A stretch of DNA of 64,000 nt from Bacteroidota bacterium (lineage in GTDB: Bacteria; Bacteroidota; Bacteroidia; Chitinophagales; Chitinophagaceae), in the NCBI GenBank assembly GCA_947452555.1, contig CANGDH010000001.1, positions 186,001 to 250,000 on the forward strand, in the 5' to 3' direction. Numbering within the stretch: position 1 is the stretch's first letter; every line of letters begins with the position of its first letter. Of the stretch, positions 9,464 through 19,490 are shown one piece after another. The position numbers and the translations under genes were made by a program. The notes under the pieces were generated by a model that was not told the origin of the DNA, made no database searches, and saw only the letters and a program-made list of their open reading frames with translations.

Positions 9464-10315
9464 CTATTTAGTCTGCTTATGGTATTCAATGAGACCTTCC
9501 ATAGGTGATTTTACGATCTTGCCAATTTCTAATTCATTAGCCCCGCCTAATTGTTTGATAATATCTCGGAACCCATATGCTACACTTCCAACAAAATGAA
9601 TGGGGTGTAACCATGACTCATTTAATTTATTCAAGTGTGTAAAAAAGAAGTCATTCAAGCCGTCTTCGATAATATTTTCAATCATATAATGTCCTCTATG
9701 TGCTGCAAGGAACTTCGCAAAAGAAGCAAGGAATCTATTTGGGAAAGGTTCTTTGTAAATCTTATCTAATATTTGAGAGCGATCCATTCCATATTCCGTT
9801 TCAAAAGCGAACATCAAATCCTCGTCAAAGGTTTTATATAAATAATATTGTAATACTTTTTTTCCTAAATAAGCGCCACTACCTTCATCTCCTAAAACGT
9901 ATCCAAGGCCAGGACTATTTTTAACTATTTTATTACCATTGTAGAATCCAGTGTTGGACCCTGTTCCTAAAATACAAGCCACTCCTTTTTTTTTCTGGCA
10001 AGTTGCTCTTGCAGCACCCACTAAATCTGTTTGAATATCAAGTGTCGCGTTTTTAAAAATAGCCTTAAGTGCTTTCTTTAAAGATTGAATATTGTTAGGG
10101 TTGCTTAATCCAGTGCCATAAAAGTAAATGGCTTCAATTTTTGTACAATCGCATTTTTTGTCGAATGCTTTTTTAACCAAGCTAATGATGGCCTCTGTAG
10201 TCAAAAAGTAAGGACTAATACCAATGGTTGAAATAGTCTTTTTTTTATCTTTTTCAATAAGGGTCCATTGACATTTAGTAGATCCACTGTCTGCAATGAT
10301 GTAATGCTTTTTCAT
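9464..10315 (-). CDS. BadF/BadG/BcrA-type ATPase, N-acetylglucosamine kinase-like
   Basis: A 283-residue member of the ASKHA sugar-kinase-like fold. Phosphate-1 loop DSGSTKCQWTL at the N-terminus, an ILGTGSNTGFY phosphate-2 motif and a GDEGSGAYLGKK segment fit bacterial GlcNAc kinase-like ATPases used in amino-sugar salvage or cell-wall recycling. I chose ATG 10315 (MKKHYIIADSG) over the longer ATG at 10345, because the added MLFSQPSSYL has no family counterpart and the motif normally sits at the very N-terminus. Substrate is inferred, not shown. Confidence 0.85.
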   Translation of the reverse strand: MKKHYIIADSGSTKCQWTLIEKDKKKTISTIGISPYFLTTEAIISLVKKAFDKKCDCTKIEAIYFYGTGLSNPNNIQSLKKALKAIFKNATLDIQTDLVGAARATCQKKKGVACILGTGSNTGFYNGNKIVKNSPGLGYVLGDEGSGAYLGKKVLQYYLYKTFDEDLMFAFETEYGMDRSQILDKIYKEPFPNRFLASFAKFLAAHRGHYMIENIIEDGLNDFFFTHLNKLNESWLHPIHFVGSVAYGFRDIIKQLGGANELEIGKIVKSPMEGLIEYHKQTK

Positions 10316-10390
10316 AAGGTAGGAGCTTGGCTGTGAAAATAACATTTTTTAAGCTTTAATTCATGTAATTTTGCATCGAATAAAAACAGT

Positions 10391-11971
10391 ATGCAAGAAA
10401 ATAATAAGTCGAATTGGTTTTTACCTTTATCCTATGCCATTATAATGATTGTGGGCGTGGCTTTAGGTGTATTTATAAAAGGAAATTTATCTGCCAGCAG
10501 TTTTGGGTTAAAGCCACAAAACCCAATGGAAGAAATTATGGAAATTGTTCGTTCAAAATATGTGGATGCTGTTGCATCAGATAGTCTAGAAAATAAATTA
10601 GCTAATTTTTATTTGGGAGGCTTGGATCCACATTCGGTTTATATCCCACCTGCTGAATTGACAGAAGTGAATGAGCAGTTAACTGCTAATTACAAAGGAA
10701 TAGGTATCGAATTTCAACAATTCAGAGATAGTGTTTTTGTTGCTTATGTTATTAAAGACGGACCTGCAGCTAAAGCAGGTATAAAGACGGGAGATATTTT
10801 ATTGAAAGCAGACGATTCGATTCAACTTTCTGGAAAACATTGGGAACCAGATGCCATTCGTCAAAAAATAAAAGGACCTACTGGGACAAGTGTGAAATTG
10901 ACTTTATTAAGAGGCCAGCAAATAATTAATACAAAAGTGGATAGAGATAATGTTCCTGTTTCCTCGATAGATGCTTCTTATATGATTCGAGATAGTTTGG
11001 GCTATATTAGAATTAATAAATTTGCAGATAGAACTTATGAAGCTTTTATGCAGGCATTAGATCCATTAGTTCAAAAGGGAATGAAATCCTTGGTAATTGA
11101 TTTACGTGGTAATGGAGGAGGTATTTTGTCGGAAGCTGTTGCTATTGCGGATGAGCTAATAGGAGGTAATAAACTAATTGTATATACCCAAGGATTACAT
11201 TCTCCAAGAATGGAATATAATACCAGAAGAGAAGGTTTATTTGAAGAAGGCGAGTTGACTATTTTAATGGATGAATCTTCTGCGTCCGCAAGTGAGGTTT
11301 TGGCCGGGGCTTTACAAGATTGGGATCGTGCTACCATTGTTGGAAGAACAAGTTTTGGTAAAGGACTGGTTCAACAACAATTTAGATTGTCAAATGGAGG
11401 TGCTTTAAGATTAACTACTGCAAAATATTATACGCCATTAGGTAGAAACATACAAAGATCTTATGTAAATGGGAAATCAGCGTATGAGCATGCTTTTTTT
11501 AATAGAGTAACGGCAGATGCAAAAGGAATCCCTGATTCTGTTGCCAAGGGTAAGTCTTATAAAACTGCAAAAGGGCATATTGTATATGGTGGTGGTGGAA
11601 TATATCCAGATAAATGGGTAAATGGTCACGATCAATTCTTAGACAGTAATTTTCAAATGTTGTGGGAGCAGAACTTGATAAATGATTTCGCGTTCCAATG
11701 GTATTTAAAACATTTACCAGAATTTAATAATTTCAAAACTAATAAAGAGTTTTTGTTGGTTTATGAGAAGATAGATTTGTGGAGCCCAATGTTAACATTT
11801 GCTACTCCAATGCAGAAGGCAATCTTAAATAAATTAGTTGCCGACAAAGGATATATCAGAAATCAAGTATTAGCAATGTTGTCTAGAATAAAATGGTATA
11901 AAGAAGGCTATTTTGAAACGATGAATGCATTAGATACTAATTTTAATGCAATGCTTCCAGAAAGTAAATAA
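10391..11971 (+). CDS. C-terminal processing peptidase, S41 family
   Basis: A 526-residue S41 serine protease. An N-terminal membrane/signal segment (residues about 11-32) directs it to the periplasm. A PDZ domain (about 85-175) includes the carboxylate-binding GIGIEFQQ region, and the catalytic domain carries the Ser of ESSASASEVLAG (near residue 298) and the Lys of FGKGLVQQQ (near 323). A C-terminal extension of about 130 residues is usual in Bacteroidota. A TAATTTTG -7-like box lies at 10366-10373. It is followed by ccoI after 5 nt. Confidence 0.93.
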   Translation: MQENNKSNWFLPLSYAIIMIVGVALGVFIKGNLSASSFGLKPQNPMEEIMEIVRSKYVDAVASDSLENKLANFYLGGLDPHSVYIPPAELTEVNEQLTANYKGIGIEFQQFRDSVFVAYVIKDGPAAKAGIKTGDILLKADDSIQLSGKHWEPDAIRQKIKGPTGTSVKLTLLRGQQIINTKVDRDNVPVSSIDASYMIRDSLGYIRINKFADRTYEAFMQALDPLVQKGMKSLVIDLRGNGGGILSEAVAIADELIGGNKLIVYTQGLHSPRMEYNTRREGLFEEGELTILMDESSASASEVLAGALQDWDRATIVGRTSFGKGLVQQQFRLSNGGALRLTTAKYYTPLGRNIQRSYVNGKSAYEHAFFNRVTADAKGIPDSVAKGKSYKTAKGHIVYGGGGIYPDKWVNGHDQFLDSNFQMLWEQNLINDFAFQWYLKHLPEFNNFKTNKEFLLVYEKIDLWSPMLTFATPMQKAILNKLVADKGYIRNQVLAMLSRIKWYKEGYFETMNALDTNFNAMLPESK

Positions 11972-11976
11972 ATATT

Positions 11977-14373
11977 ATGGAAGAACGCTGTTATCATTGT
12001 GGTGCGGACTGTGACGAAACAATCAAATTAGAAGAAAAGTTTTTTTGTTGTGACGGTTGTAAGTTAGTGTTTCAGCTACTGGATGAAAATGGAATGTGTC
12101 AATATTATGATTTGACCAACATGCCTGGTATGTCTGCTAAGGGTAAATATACTTCTGAAAAATTCAACTATCTAGACAGTGAAGCAATACAGGATCAGCT
12201 AATACAATTCAAGTCAGTGGATCAATCCCATGTGGTATTTTATTTGCCACAGATACATTGTGTTAGTTGTGTATGGCTACTTGAAAATTTGAGTAAAATT
12301 AATCCAGGAGTAATCCATTCTCAGACTCAGTTTGAAAAAAAGGAGATTAAAATAATTTATAAGCCATCAGTTATTTCATTGAAAGAGTTAGTTCAATTAT
12401 TAGCATTTGTTGGATATGAACCTATGATTCATTTAGGGGGGAATGACTGGATGAAAAAGAAGAAAGTTAATAGAAAGCAATTATTGAAAATTGGTATTGC
12501 AGGATTTTGTTTTAGCAATATTATGATGCTTAGCTTTCCAGACTATTTGTCTGCAAATATTGAAGAATTAGGAACATTAAGGCCTTTCTTTATTTATTTG
12601 AACTTATTACTTTCACTTCCTGTATTATTTTATAGTGCAAAAGATTTTTTCATTTCTGCTTATACAGGATTAAGACAAAAGTGGTTGAATATAGATGCTC
12701 CAATTGCTTTAGCCATTTTGGTAACATTTGGTAGAAGTGTTTATGAAATAATAACTCAAACAGGTTCGGGGTATTTGGATAGTATGAGTGGAATTGTATT
12801 TTTCATGTTGATTGGAAGGTGGTTTCAGGACAAGTCTTATGATTCCTTTTCTTTTGACCGTGATTATACTTCTTTCTTTCCGCTTGGTGTTACAGCAATG
12901 GAAGACGGAAAGGAAATAAACAAGCCGCTATCCAAAATTGAAAAAGGGGAAATGCTTTTAGTACGCTCTGACGAAATGATTCCAGCAGATTCTATTGTAT
13001 TGACGGATGGCGCATTGGTGGATTATAGTTTTGTGACAGGGGAGAATGCGCCAATTGAAGTGCCAAAAGGAGCCACTCTGTTTGCGGGGGGCATCCAAAA
13101 AGGCCGTGCTATTCAATTGGAAGTTGTGAAGTCGGTTGGGCAGAGTTATATCACAGAATTATGGAACAGCCCTATTTTGAAAACAGAGAAAAATACAGAA
13201 AAGTCTTTTGTACATCCTTGGAGTCAGTATTTCACAATAGTATTATTTGGTATCGCTATTTGCAGTGGTTTGTATTGGTGGGCAGTAGATCCACATAAGA
13301 TATTGCCAGCTGTCACTTCTGTATTAATTGTTGCATGTCCTTGTTCCTTGTTATTGACTGTAACTTTTACATATGGGAATGTATTAAGACATTTAGGAAA
13401 GTCTAAAATGTATTGCAAGAATGCATCAGTATTAGAAGCAATTGAGAAAATCGATACCATTGTTTTTGACAAAACAGGCACTTTGACCAATCATGAGGAT
13501 ACACATTTAGAATACTTAGGTGCTGAATTATCACTGGAGGAGCGAATTGCAATTAAGTCTGTCACTAGAGAATCACTGCATCCCTTGAGTCAGTTAATTA
13601 CACAATATTTCAATTCTATTAATATTTTAAAGGCAGTAGATACTATACAAAATTTTGTAGGTAAGGGAACACAAGCTCAGATTGGTAGTGCTGAAATTCT
13701 AATAGGTTCTAGGTCTTTTCTGAAAATGATGGGAGTAGCAGTAAATAGTGATATCGTAGGTTCTTCTGTTTTTTTAGCAATAAACGGGACATTCAAAGGT
13801 GTCTTTAAAGTGAACCATATTTACAGACCAGGAGTTGGGGAAATGACTCAACATTTGAAGTCTCAGGGCTATAAACTGTATTTATTGAGTGGAGACCATG
13901 CAACCGAAAAAATAAACCTACATAATTTATTAGGTTCAGATATAACAATGTTATTTGAGCAAAGTCCTGACGACAAGTTGAAATATATTCAGGAATTACA
14001 AAACCAAGGACATAAAGTAATGATGGTGGGAGATGGACTAAACGATGCAGGTGCGCTTCAAAAATCTGATGTAGGAATTGCTGTAACCGATCAAACGCAT
14101 TTATTTACGCCAGCTAGTGATGCAATTTTGGAAGGGTCCATGATCCAAAAGCTACATCATTTAATGGATTACGCTAAAAAGGGGAAACTGGTTATTATTT
14201 TTATATTTATACTATCTCTAATTTATAATGTAGTAGGCATGTATTTTGCCACAAGGGCTCAATTGTCTCCAATGGTGGCTGCCATATTAATGCCTATAAG
14301 TTCAATAAGCATAGTTTCACTATCTGCTTTGCTCACTTTTCTATTCTCTTCTTCCCTAAAATCCAAAAACTGA
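11977..14373 (+). CDS. ccoI: CcoI-type copper-translocating P1B ATPase for cbb3 oxidase assembly
   Basis: A 798-residue heavy-metal P-type ATPase. It starts with a cysteine-rich metal-binding domain (CYHCGADC, then CCDGCK) and an HMA domain with CVSC at 95-98. The transmembrane metal site CPC is at 454-456, the phosphorylated Asp is Asp498 in DKTGTLT, and GDGLNDAG forms the hinge. Genes of this type next to ccoS/ccoNO deliver copper to the binuclear centre of cbb3 oxidase. It heads the cco cluster, with ccoS beginning about 78 nt downstream. Confidence 0.94.
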   Translation: MEERCYHCGADCDETIKLEEKFFCCDGCKLVFQLLDENGMCQYYDLTNMPGMSAKGKYTSEKFNYLDSEAIQDQLIQFKSVDQSHVVFYLPQIHCVSCVWLLENLSKINPGVIHSQTQFEKKEIKIIYKPSVISLKELVQLLAFVGYEPMIHLGGNDWMKKKKVNRKQLLKIGIAGFCFSNIMMLSFPDYLSANIEELGTLRPFFIYLNLLLSLPVLFYSAKDFFISAYTGLRQKWLNIDAPIALAILVTFGRSVYEIITQTGSGYLDSMSGIVFFMLIGRWFQDKSYDSFSFDRDYTSFFPLGVTAMEDGKEINKPLSKIEKGEMLLVRSDEMIPADSIVLTDGALVDYSFVTGENAPIEVPKGATLFAGGIQKGRAIQLEVVKSVGQSYITELWNSPILKTEKNTEKSFVHPWSQYFTIVLFGIAICSGLYWWAVDPHKILPAVTSVLIVACPCSLLLTVTFTYGNVLRHLGKSKMYCKNASVLEAIEKIDTIVFDKTGTLTNHEDTHLEYLGAELSLEERIAIKSVTRESLHPLSQLITQYFNSINILKAVDTIQNFVGKGTQAQIGSAEILIGSRSFLKMMGVAVNSDIVGSSVFLAINGTFKGVFKVNHIYRPGVGEMTQHLKSQGYKLYLLSGDHATEKINLHNLLGSDITMLFEQSPDDKLKYIQELQNQGHKVMMVGDGLNDAGALQKSDVGIAVTDQTHLFTPASDAILEGSMIQKLHHLMDYAKKGKLVIIFIFILSLIYNVVGMYFATRAQLSPMVAAILMPISSISIVSLSALLTFLFSSSLKSKN

Positions 14374-14391
14374 TATAAATCATATCTTCTA

Positions 14392-14434
14392 TGACTTATG
14401 TCACATTGCACTCTTAGTTAGGAACTTATATTTG
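14392..14434 (+). promoter_or_regulatory. Putative promoter/operator of the ccoS-ccoNOQP transcript
   Basis: A TATATTTG box (14427-14434) matches the Bacteroidota -7 element 17 nt before the ccoS ATG. Upstream lies a perfect dyad TGAC-TTAT-GTCA (14392-14403), at a spacing that would overlap the -33 region. Crp/FNR-family sites are short dyads of this type, and a Crp-type regulator is encoded at 21015-22073, but binding is only inferred. Confidence 0.45.
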
Positions 14435-14450
14435 CCCCAAATAGGTCTTT

Positions 14451-14633
14451 ATGAGTGTAATTGTGCTTTTAATTGCAGTGAGTGTGCTGGTTGCAAGTGG
14501 CTTTTTAATAGCTTTCTTGTGGTCAGTAAAGTCAGGTCAAATGGATGACGATTATACTCCTTCCATTAGAATGCTATTTGACGACGAGGTAAAGGACATA
14601 AAACAAAGTCCGAACAAAAAAATAACTAACTAA
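14451..14633 (+). CDS. ccoS: cbb3-type cytochrome oxidase assembly protein CcoS
   Basis: A 60-residue single-pass membrane protein: one N-terminal transmembrane helix (residues 2-25) followed by the CcoS-like sequence WSVKSGQMDDDYTPSIRMLF, with an acidic then lysine-rich tail. CcoS is needed for cofactor insertion into cbb3 oxidase. It lies between ccoI and ccoNO on the same strand, 29 nt before ccoNO. Confidence 0.9.
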   Translation: MSVIVLLIAVSVLVASGFLIAFLWSVKSGQMDDDYTPSIRMLFDDEVKDIKQSPNKKITN

Positions 14634-14662
14634 ACATTTTAATAACCATTTAATTTATACTT

Positions 14663-16780
14663 ATGCAAGTAGAAAGTTTTCAGTATGATAATAAGACGGT
14701 AAGGAATTTTGCCATCGCCACGATCATTTGGGGAGTCGTAGGAATGACCGTTGGATTATGGATAGCCTTACAGTTGGTTTTTCCCACTGTACTTAACTTA
14801 CAACCCTATTTCAATTTTGGTCGTTTAAGACCATTACACACAAATGCTGTAATTTTTGCATTTGTAGGTAATGGTATTTTTATGGGGGTGTATTATTCAT
14901 TGCAGCGTTTGCTCAAGACAAGAATGTTTAATGACACTTTAAGTAAAATACATTTTTGGGGTTGGCAATTAATCATTGTAGCTGCTGCAATTACTTTGCC
15001 ATTAGGGATGACTACTTCAAAAGAGTATGCAGAATTAGAATGGCCAATTGATATTGCCATTACCATTATTTGGGTAATATTTGGGTTTAATATGTTTGCT
15101 ACTATTATTAAAAGAAGAGAACGTCATTTGTATGTAGCAGTATGGTTCTATATTGCCACATTTGTGACAGTAGCGGTTCTTCACTTAGTGAACTCATTTG
15201 AATTACCTATTTCACTTTTCAAAAGTTATAGCTGGTACGCTGGGGTACAAGATGCATTAGTTCAATGGTGGTATGGTCATAACGCAGTTGCGTTTTTCTT
15301 GACTACACCTTATTTAGGTTTGATGTATTACTTCATGCCAAAGGCAGCTAATCGTCCAGTATTCTCTTATAAACTATCTATCATTCACTTTTGGGCATTG
15401 ATATTTTTGTATATCTGGGCAGGGCCGCACCACTTATTATATACAGCACTTCCAAACTGGGCTCAAAGCATAGGTATTGTATTTAGTTTTATGTTAATCT
15501 TCCCAAGTTGGGGTGGTATGATTAATGGACTTTTAACATTAAGAGGAGCTTGGGATAAAGTAAGAGAAGACGTGATATTAAAATTCATGGTAGTAGCCGT
15601 AACGGCTTATGGTATGTCTACATTTGAAGGTCCAATGTTGTCATTGAAAAGTATAAATGCGGTAGCGCATTTTACTGACTGGATTATTGCACATGTTCAT
15701 ATTGGAGGTTTAGGATGGAACGGCATGTTAACCTTTGGTATTTTGTATTGGTTAATTCCACGTATTTATAAAACTGAATTATATTCTAAAAAATTAGCCA
15801 ATATTCACTTTTGGTTAGCAACATTAGGTATTCTATTTTATGCAATACCTATGTATTGGGCAGCTTTCCAACAAGCTTCTATGTGGAAGCAGTTTACTGA
15901 AAGTGGTCAATTAAAATATCAGTTTTTAGAGACCGTTACTTACATGAGACCTTTCTACGCAATGAGATCATTGGGTGGGGTATTATATTTGTCTGGTGCA
16001 ATTTTAGCCATGGTGAATATATTTAAGACCATTGGTCAAGGGACATTGGTTGCTAATGAAGATGCACAAGCACCAGCTTTAGAAAAAGCATATACTAAAC
16101 ATGCTGGAGAACATTGGCATCGTTGGATAGAAAGAAAACCTACTCCATTATTGATCTTGTCTTTAGTAGTGATCTTGATAGGAGGTATTGTAGAAATTGT
16201 ACCAACCTTTTTGGTAAAGTCTAATATACCTACAATCGCTAGTGTGAAACCTTATACTCCGCTTGAATTACAAGGAAGAGATATTTATGTAAGAGAGGGT
16301 TGTTATACTTGTCACTCTCAAATGATTCGACCATTCAGAAGTGAAACAGAACGTTATGGTGAATATAGTAAGGCAGGAGAGTTCGTATACGATCATCCAT
16401 TCCAATGGGGAAGTAAAAGGACTGGTCCGGACTTAGCACGTGAAGGTGCAGGCAATTTGAAGAAATCTAACGCTTGGCATTTTAATCACATGGATGAGCC
16501 TAGTGCAATTTCAACAGGTTCTGTCATGCCTTCTTACTCATTCTTAATTGACCATGAATTAGATACAGCTACTACACCATTAAAAATAAATGCTATGATT
16601 ACTTTGGGTGTTCCCTATGAAAAAGGGTATGCGCAAATTGCGAATCAAGATTTAATGGTGCAAGCTAAAATGGTAACTGCAGATTTGAAAAAAGATGGTA
16701 TTGAAGTTGCTCCAAGTAAAGAGATCATTGCTTTGATTGCATATTTGCAAAGACTAGGTACTGATATTAGTAAAAAATAA
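14663..16780 (+). CDS. ccoN: Fused cbb3 cytochrome c oxidase subunits I and II (CcoNO)
   Basis: A 705-residue fusion. Residues 1-460 are CcoN, with about twelve transmembrane helices, the heme ligand His59 (LHTN), Cu-site histidines in WWYGHNAV (His206) and GPHHLLY (256-257), and His345/His347 in IAHVHIG. Residues 495-705 are CcoO: one transmembrane anchor (about 496-516) and a c-type heme site CYTCH at 547-551 with methionines such as that in GSVMPSYSF as axial ligand candidate. It is the catalytic core of the high-affinity terminal oxidase. The N-O fusion is typical of Bacteroidota. Confidence 0.96.
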   Translation: MQVESFQYDNKTVRNFAIATIIWGVVGMTVGLWIALQLVFPTVLNLQPYFNFGRLRPLHTNAVIFAFVGNGIFMGVYYSLQRLLKTRMFNDTLSKIHFWGWQLIIVAAAITLPLGMTTSKEYAELEWPIDIAITIIWVIFGFNMFATIIKRRERHLYVAVWFYIATFVTVAVLHLVNSFELPISLFKSYSWYAGVQDALVQWWYGHNAVAFFLTTPYLGLMYYFMPKAANRPVFSYKLSIIHFWALIFLYIWAGPHHLLYTALPNWAQSIGIVFSFMLIFPSWGGMINGLLTLRGAWDKVREDVILKFMVVAVTAYGMSTFEGPMLSLKSINAVAHFTDWIIAHVHIGGLGWNGMLTFGILYWLIPRIYKTELYSKKLANIHFWLATLGILFYAIPMYWAAFQQASMWKQFTESGQLKYQFLETVTYMRPFYAMRSLGGVLYLSGAILAMVNIFKTIGQGTLVANEDAQAPALEKAYTKHAGEHWHRWIERKPTPLLILSLVVILIGGIVEIVPTFLVKSNIPTIASVKPYTPLELQGRDIYVREGCYTCHSQMIRPFRSETERYGEYSKAGEFVYDHPFQWGSKRTGPDLAREGAGNLKKSNAWHFNHMDEPSAISTGSVMPSYSFLIDHELDTATTPLKINAMITLGVPYEKGYAQIANQDLMVQAKMVTADLKKDGIEVAPSKEIIALIAYLQRLGTDISKK

Positions 16781-16799
16781 CAAACGAAAACTACAATTT

Positions 16800-16967
16800 A
16801 TGTACAGCTTTATTAAAAAATATACTGAGACGATGCAGGATATTAATATTTATCCCATTTTTTCTTTATTGGTATTTGTTGCTTTTTTCGTTGGTGTTTT
16901 ATGGTATGTAAAAGTGATGGACAAAGAAGAAGTAGATGCTATTAAAAATTTACCATTAGAACAATAA
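16800..16967 (+). CDS. ccoQ: CcoQ-like small cbb3 oxidase subunit
   Basis: A short 55-codon gene between ccoNO and ccoP, beginning MYSFIKKYTETM and ending NLPLEQ. It has one transmembrane helix (about residues 18-37, YPIFSLLVFVAFFVGVLW) followed by a charged cytoplasmic tail (KVMDKEEVDAIKNLP). Size, topology and position between CcoO and CcoP match CcoQ, which stabilises the complex. It is 19 nt after ccoNO and 23 nt before ccoP. Confidence 0.88.
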   Translation: MYSFIKKYTETMQDINIYPIFSLLVFVAFFVGVLWYVKVMDKEEVDAIKNLPLEQ

Positions 16968-16990
16968 TATAAAATCTTAAAACAGAGAGT

Positions 16991-18061
16991 ATGTCAAACT
17001 ATTTAGAAATATTAATGATTATTGTGGCTTTGGTTTTAGTCATAGTCATTTGGTCTTTATCATCGGTATTAGCTATGATTGCTAAGAAGGTGGTTGAGTT
17101 TTCAAAAACAAATAAAAAAGTGATGATGATTTTGATAGTCGTTATGGGTAGCCTATTTGCAAATCAAGCAATGGCTCAAGCGGATGCTGCTATTTCAGAT
17201 TCAACTACCACCAAAGTACCTACTTTTTATGGTGGACTTTCAGGTACTACATTTTGGACTTTAGGATCTGTAATAGCATTAGAATTATTTATAGTGCTTT
17301 TACTTGTATTATTTATTAGAAATTTATGGAGAGTATTAAATCCAGTAACTGTAATTGACAAGAAAATTGCTGAGTCATGGATCATAAAAACATGGAACAC
17401 ATTAGACAAGAAATTTCTAACAAAAGCGGCACCATTGGAACAAGAGGCCGACATGTTATTGGATCATGATTATGATGGTATTAGAGAATTAGACAACGCG
17501 TTGCCACCATGGTGGAAATATGGTTTTTACATTACTATTCTAGTTGCTATATTTTACTTATTGAAATTTGAAGTATGGCATACAGGACAGAATCCAACAG
17601 AGGAGTATACAACCGAAATGGTAGAAGCAAAAGCTCAGACAGATGCTTATTTGGCTTCTGCAAAAGAAAACGTTGATGAGAAGTCTGTAACTATGGCTGA
17701 TGCTGCAGGTGTTGCAGTAGGTAAAACATTATTTGCTAAAACTTGTATTGCATGTCATATGTCAAATGGGGAAGGAGGGGTAGGTCCAAACTTAACTGAC
17801 GATTATTGGTTACATGGGGGTAGAATTAATGATGTATTTAAAACTATTAAATATGGTTATCCAGATAAAGGAATGCAATCATGGCAAAGTACTTATTCTC
17901 CAATTCAAATGCAACAATTAGCAAGTTATATAAAATCATTAAAAGGGACGAATCCTCCAAACCCAAAAGCGCCACAAGGGGATTTGTTTAAAGAAGGAGC
18001 GGTAGTTGCAGATTCTACGGCTGCAACATTTGTTAAAAAAGATAGTGTAGCTACTAAATAA
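16991..18061 (+). CDS. ccoP: cbb3 oxidase subunit III, mono-heme CcoP
   Basis: A 356-residue membrane-anchored cytochrome c. It has three hydrophobic segments (about 5-30, 44-62, 88-110) in an N-terminal extension, then the CcoP core with the conserved ELDNALPPWWKYGF (about 166-179), a further membrane helix (180-193), and a single c-heme motif CIACH at 252-256 with MQSW as axial-Met candidate. Proteobacterial CcoP normally has two hemes, whereas this one has one, as is common in Bacteroidota. It is co-directional with ccoQ and ccoG. Confidence 0.95.
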   Translation: MSNYLEILMIIVALVLVIVIWSLSSVLAMIAKKVVEFSKTNKKVMMILIVVMGSLFANQAMAQADAAISDSTTTKVPTFYGGLSGTTFWTLGSVIALELFIVLLLVLFIRNLWRVLNPVTVIDKKIAESWIIKTWNTLDKKFLTKAAPLEQEADMLLDHDYDGIRELDNALPPWWKYGFYITILVAIFYLLKFEVWHTGQNPTEEYTTEMVEAKAQTDAYLASAKENVDEKSVTMADAAGVAVGKTLFAKTCIACHMSNGEGGVGPNLTDDYWLHGGRINDVFKTIKYGYPDKGMQSWQSTYSPIQMQQLASYIKSLKGTNPPNPKAPQGDLFKEGAVVADSTAATFVKKDSVATK

Positions 18062-18062
18062 T

Positions 18063-19481
18063 ATGGAAACAAAAAACGATTCAGAGACGATAGCGAATTT
18101 CAAGAAAGACTCATTAGACCAGACTTTTAGAGATTCGGTATCTACTATAAGTAAAGAAGGGAATAGGAATTATATTAACCCTCAAAAGCCAAAGGGAAAG
18201 CTGTATAATTTAAGGTCATATTTTAGTTATGTTTATTTGGTGCTATTTTTTTCGTTGCCATTTATTAAGTTAGATGGTGAGCCTTTCTTTTTATTTAATA
18301 TATTAGAAAGAAAATTTATATTTTTCGGCGTAATTTTTTGGCCTCAAGATTCTTTCATTTTTGCAATTGGGCTATTAACATTTTTGGTATTTGTTATATT
18401 ATTTACTGTTGCGTTTGGAAGGTTGTTTTGTGGATGGGCTTGTCCTCAAACTATTTTTATGGAAATGGTTTTCAGGAAAATTGAATACTGGATTGAAGGG
18501 GATGCTAATAAAAGAAAGAAATTAAATGAGATGCCTTGGAATAGCGAGAAGCTTTTAAAGAGGGGATCTAAAGTGGTTGTGTTTTTTATAGTATCATTTA
18601 TAATTGCTAATTTTTTCCTTGCTTATATTATTGGCATGGATGAATTAGAAGTTTTGGTTAGAGAAGGAATCTTTTTGCATTTTGGAACATTTAGTGCTTT
18701 GGTCATTTTTACTTGTGTATTCTTTTTTGTTTATATATGGTTTAGAGAACAAGCTTGTTTAATAGTATGCCCTTATGGAAGATTACAAGGTGTAATGCTT
18801 GACAAGAATTCTATTTTGGTGGCATATGATTATATCAGAGGGGAACCTAGGGGTAAGGCAACAGATGGAGGCAATGGTGATTGCGTAAATTGTCATGCTT
18901 GTGTAAGAGTTTGTCCAACAGGTATTGATATCCGTAATGGTACTCAATTGGAATGTGTAAACTGTACAGCTTGTATAGATGCATGTAATGAGATTATGGA
19001 CCATATTGGCAAACCACAAGGTTTGATAAGATATGCTTCAGAGAATAATATTGCAAAAAAAGAAAAAACAACTTACACTTGGAGGTTAAGATTATATACG
19101 ATTGTACTTATTTCACTACTATCTTTTCTTTCTATTTTATTAATTACAAGAGATGACGTTACGGCTAGAATTTTAAGAACGCCAGGGCAGATGTATCAAA
19201 AACTTGATGACAATAAACTTAGTAATTTATACAATGTTAAGTTAGCGAATAAGACGAGAAAAATAATACATGTTGATTTAAAATTAGAGAATATAGAGGG
19301 GGAGATTAAGATGATTAATCCTATAGATGTACCTAAGGAATCTTATTTCCAAACGAGCTTCTTTATTATCTTAAAACCTAATCAGATACATTCTAGAAAA
19401 ACAAAGATTAAGATAGGGCTATATGAGGATGGGAAACAAATAGAAACATTAGTTGTTACTTTTTTAGGACCAGCTATTTAA
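18063..19481 (+). CDS. ccoG: Cytochrome c oxidase accessory protein CcoG
   Basis: A 472-residue membrane ferredoxin-like protein (FixG/RdxA family) implicated in copper reduction during cbb3 assembly. Several transmembrane helices occupy residues about 50-235. The FGRLFCGWACPQTIFME motif follows the second helix. Two [4Fe-4S] clusters are set by CVNCHACVRVCP and CVNCTACIDAC. A last membrane helix precedes a C-terminal Ig-like domain. It starts 1 nt after the ccoP stop. Confidence 0.95.
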   Translation: METKNDSETIANFKKDSLDQTFRDSVSTISKEGNRNYINPQKPKGKLYNLRSYFSYVYLVLFFSLPFIKLDGEPFFLFNILERKFIFFGVIFWPQDSFIFAIGLLTFLVFVILFTVAFGRLFCGWACPQTIFMEMVFRKIEYWIEGDANKRKKLNEMPWNSEKLLKRGSKVVVFFIVSFIIANFFLAYIIGMDELEVLVREGIFLHFGTFSALVIFTCVFFFVYIWFREQACLIVCPYGRLQGVMLDKNSILVAYDYIRGEPRGKATDGGNGDCVNCHACVRVCPTGIDIRNGTQLECVNCTACIDACNEIMDHIGKPQGLIRYASENNIAKKEKTTYTWRLRLYTIVLISLLSFLSILLITRDDVTARILRTPGQMYQKLDDNKLSNLYNVKLANKTRKIIHVDLKLENIEGEIKMINPIDVPKESYFQTSFFIILKPNQIHSRKTKIKIGLYEDGKQIETLVVTFLGPAI

Positions 19482-19490
19482 ATTTTTTTT

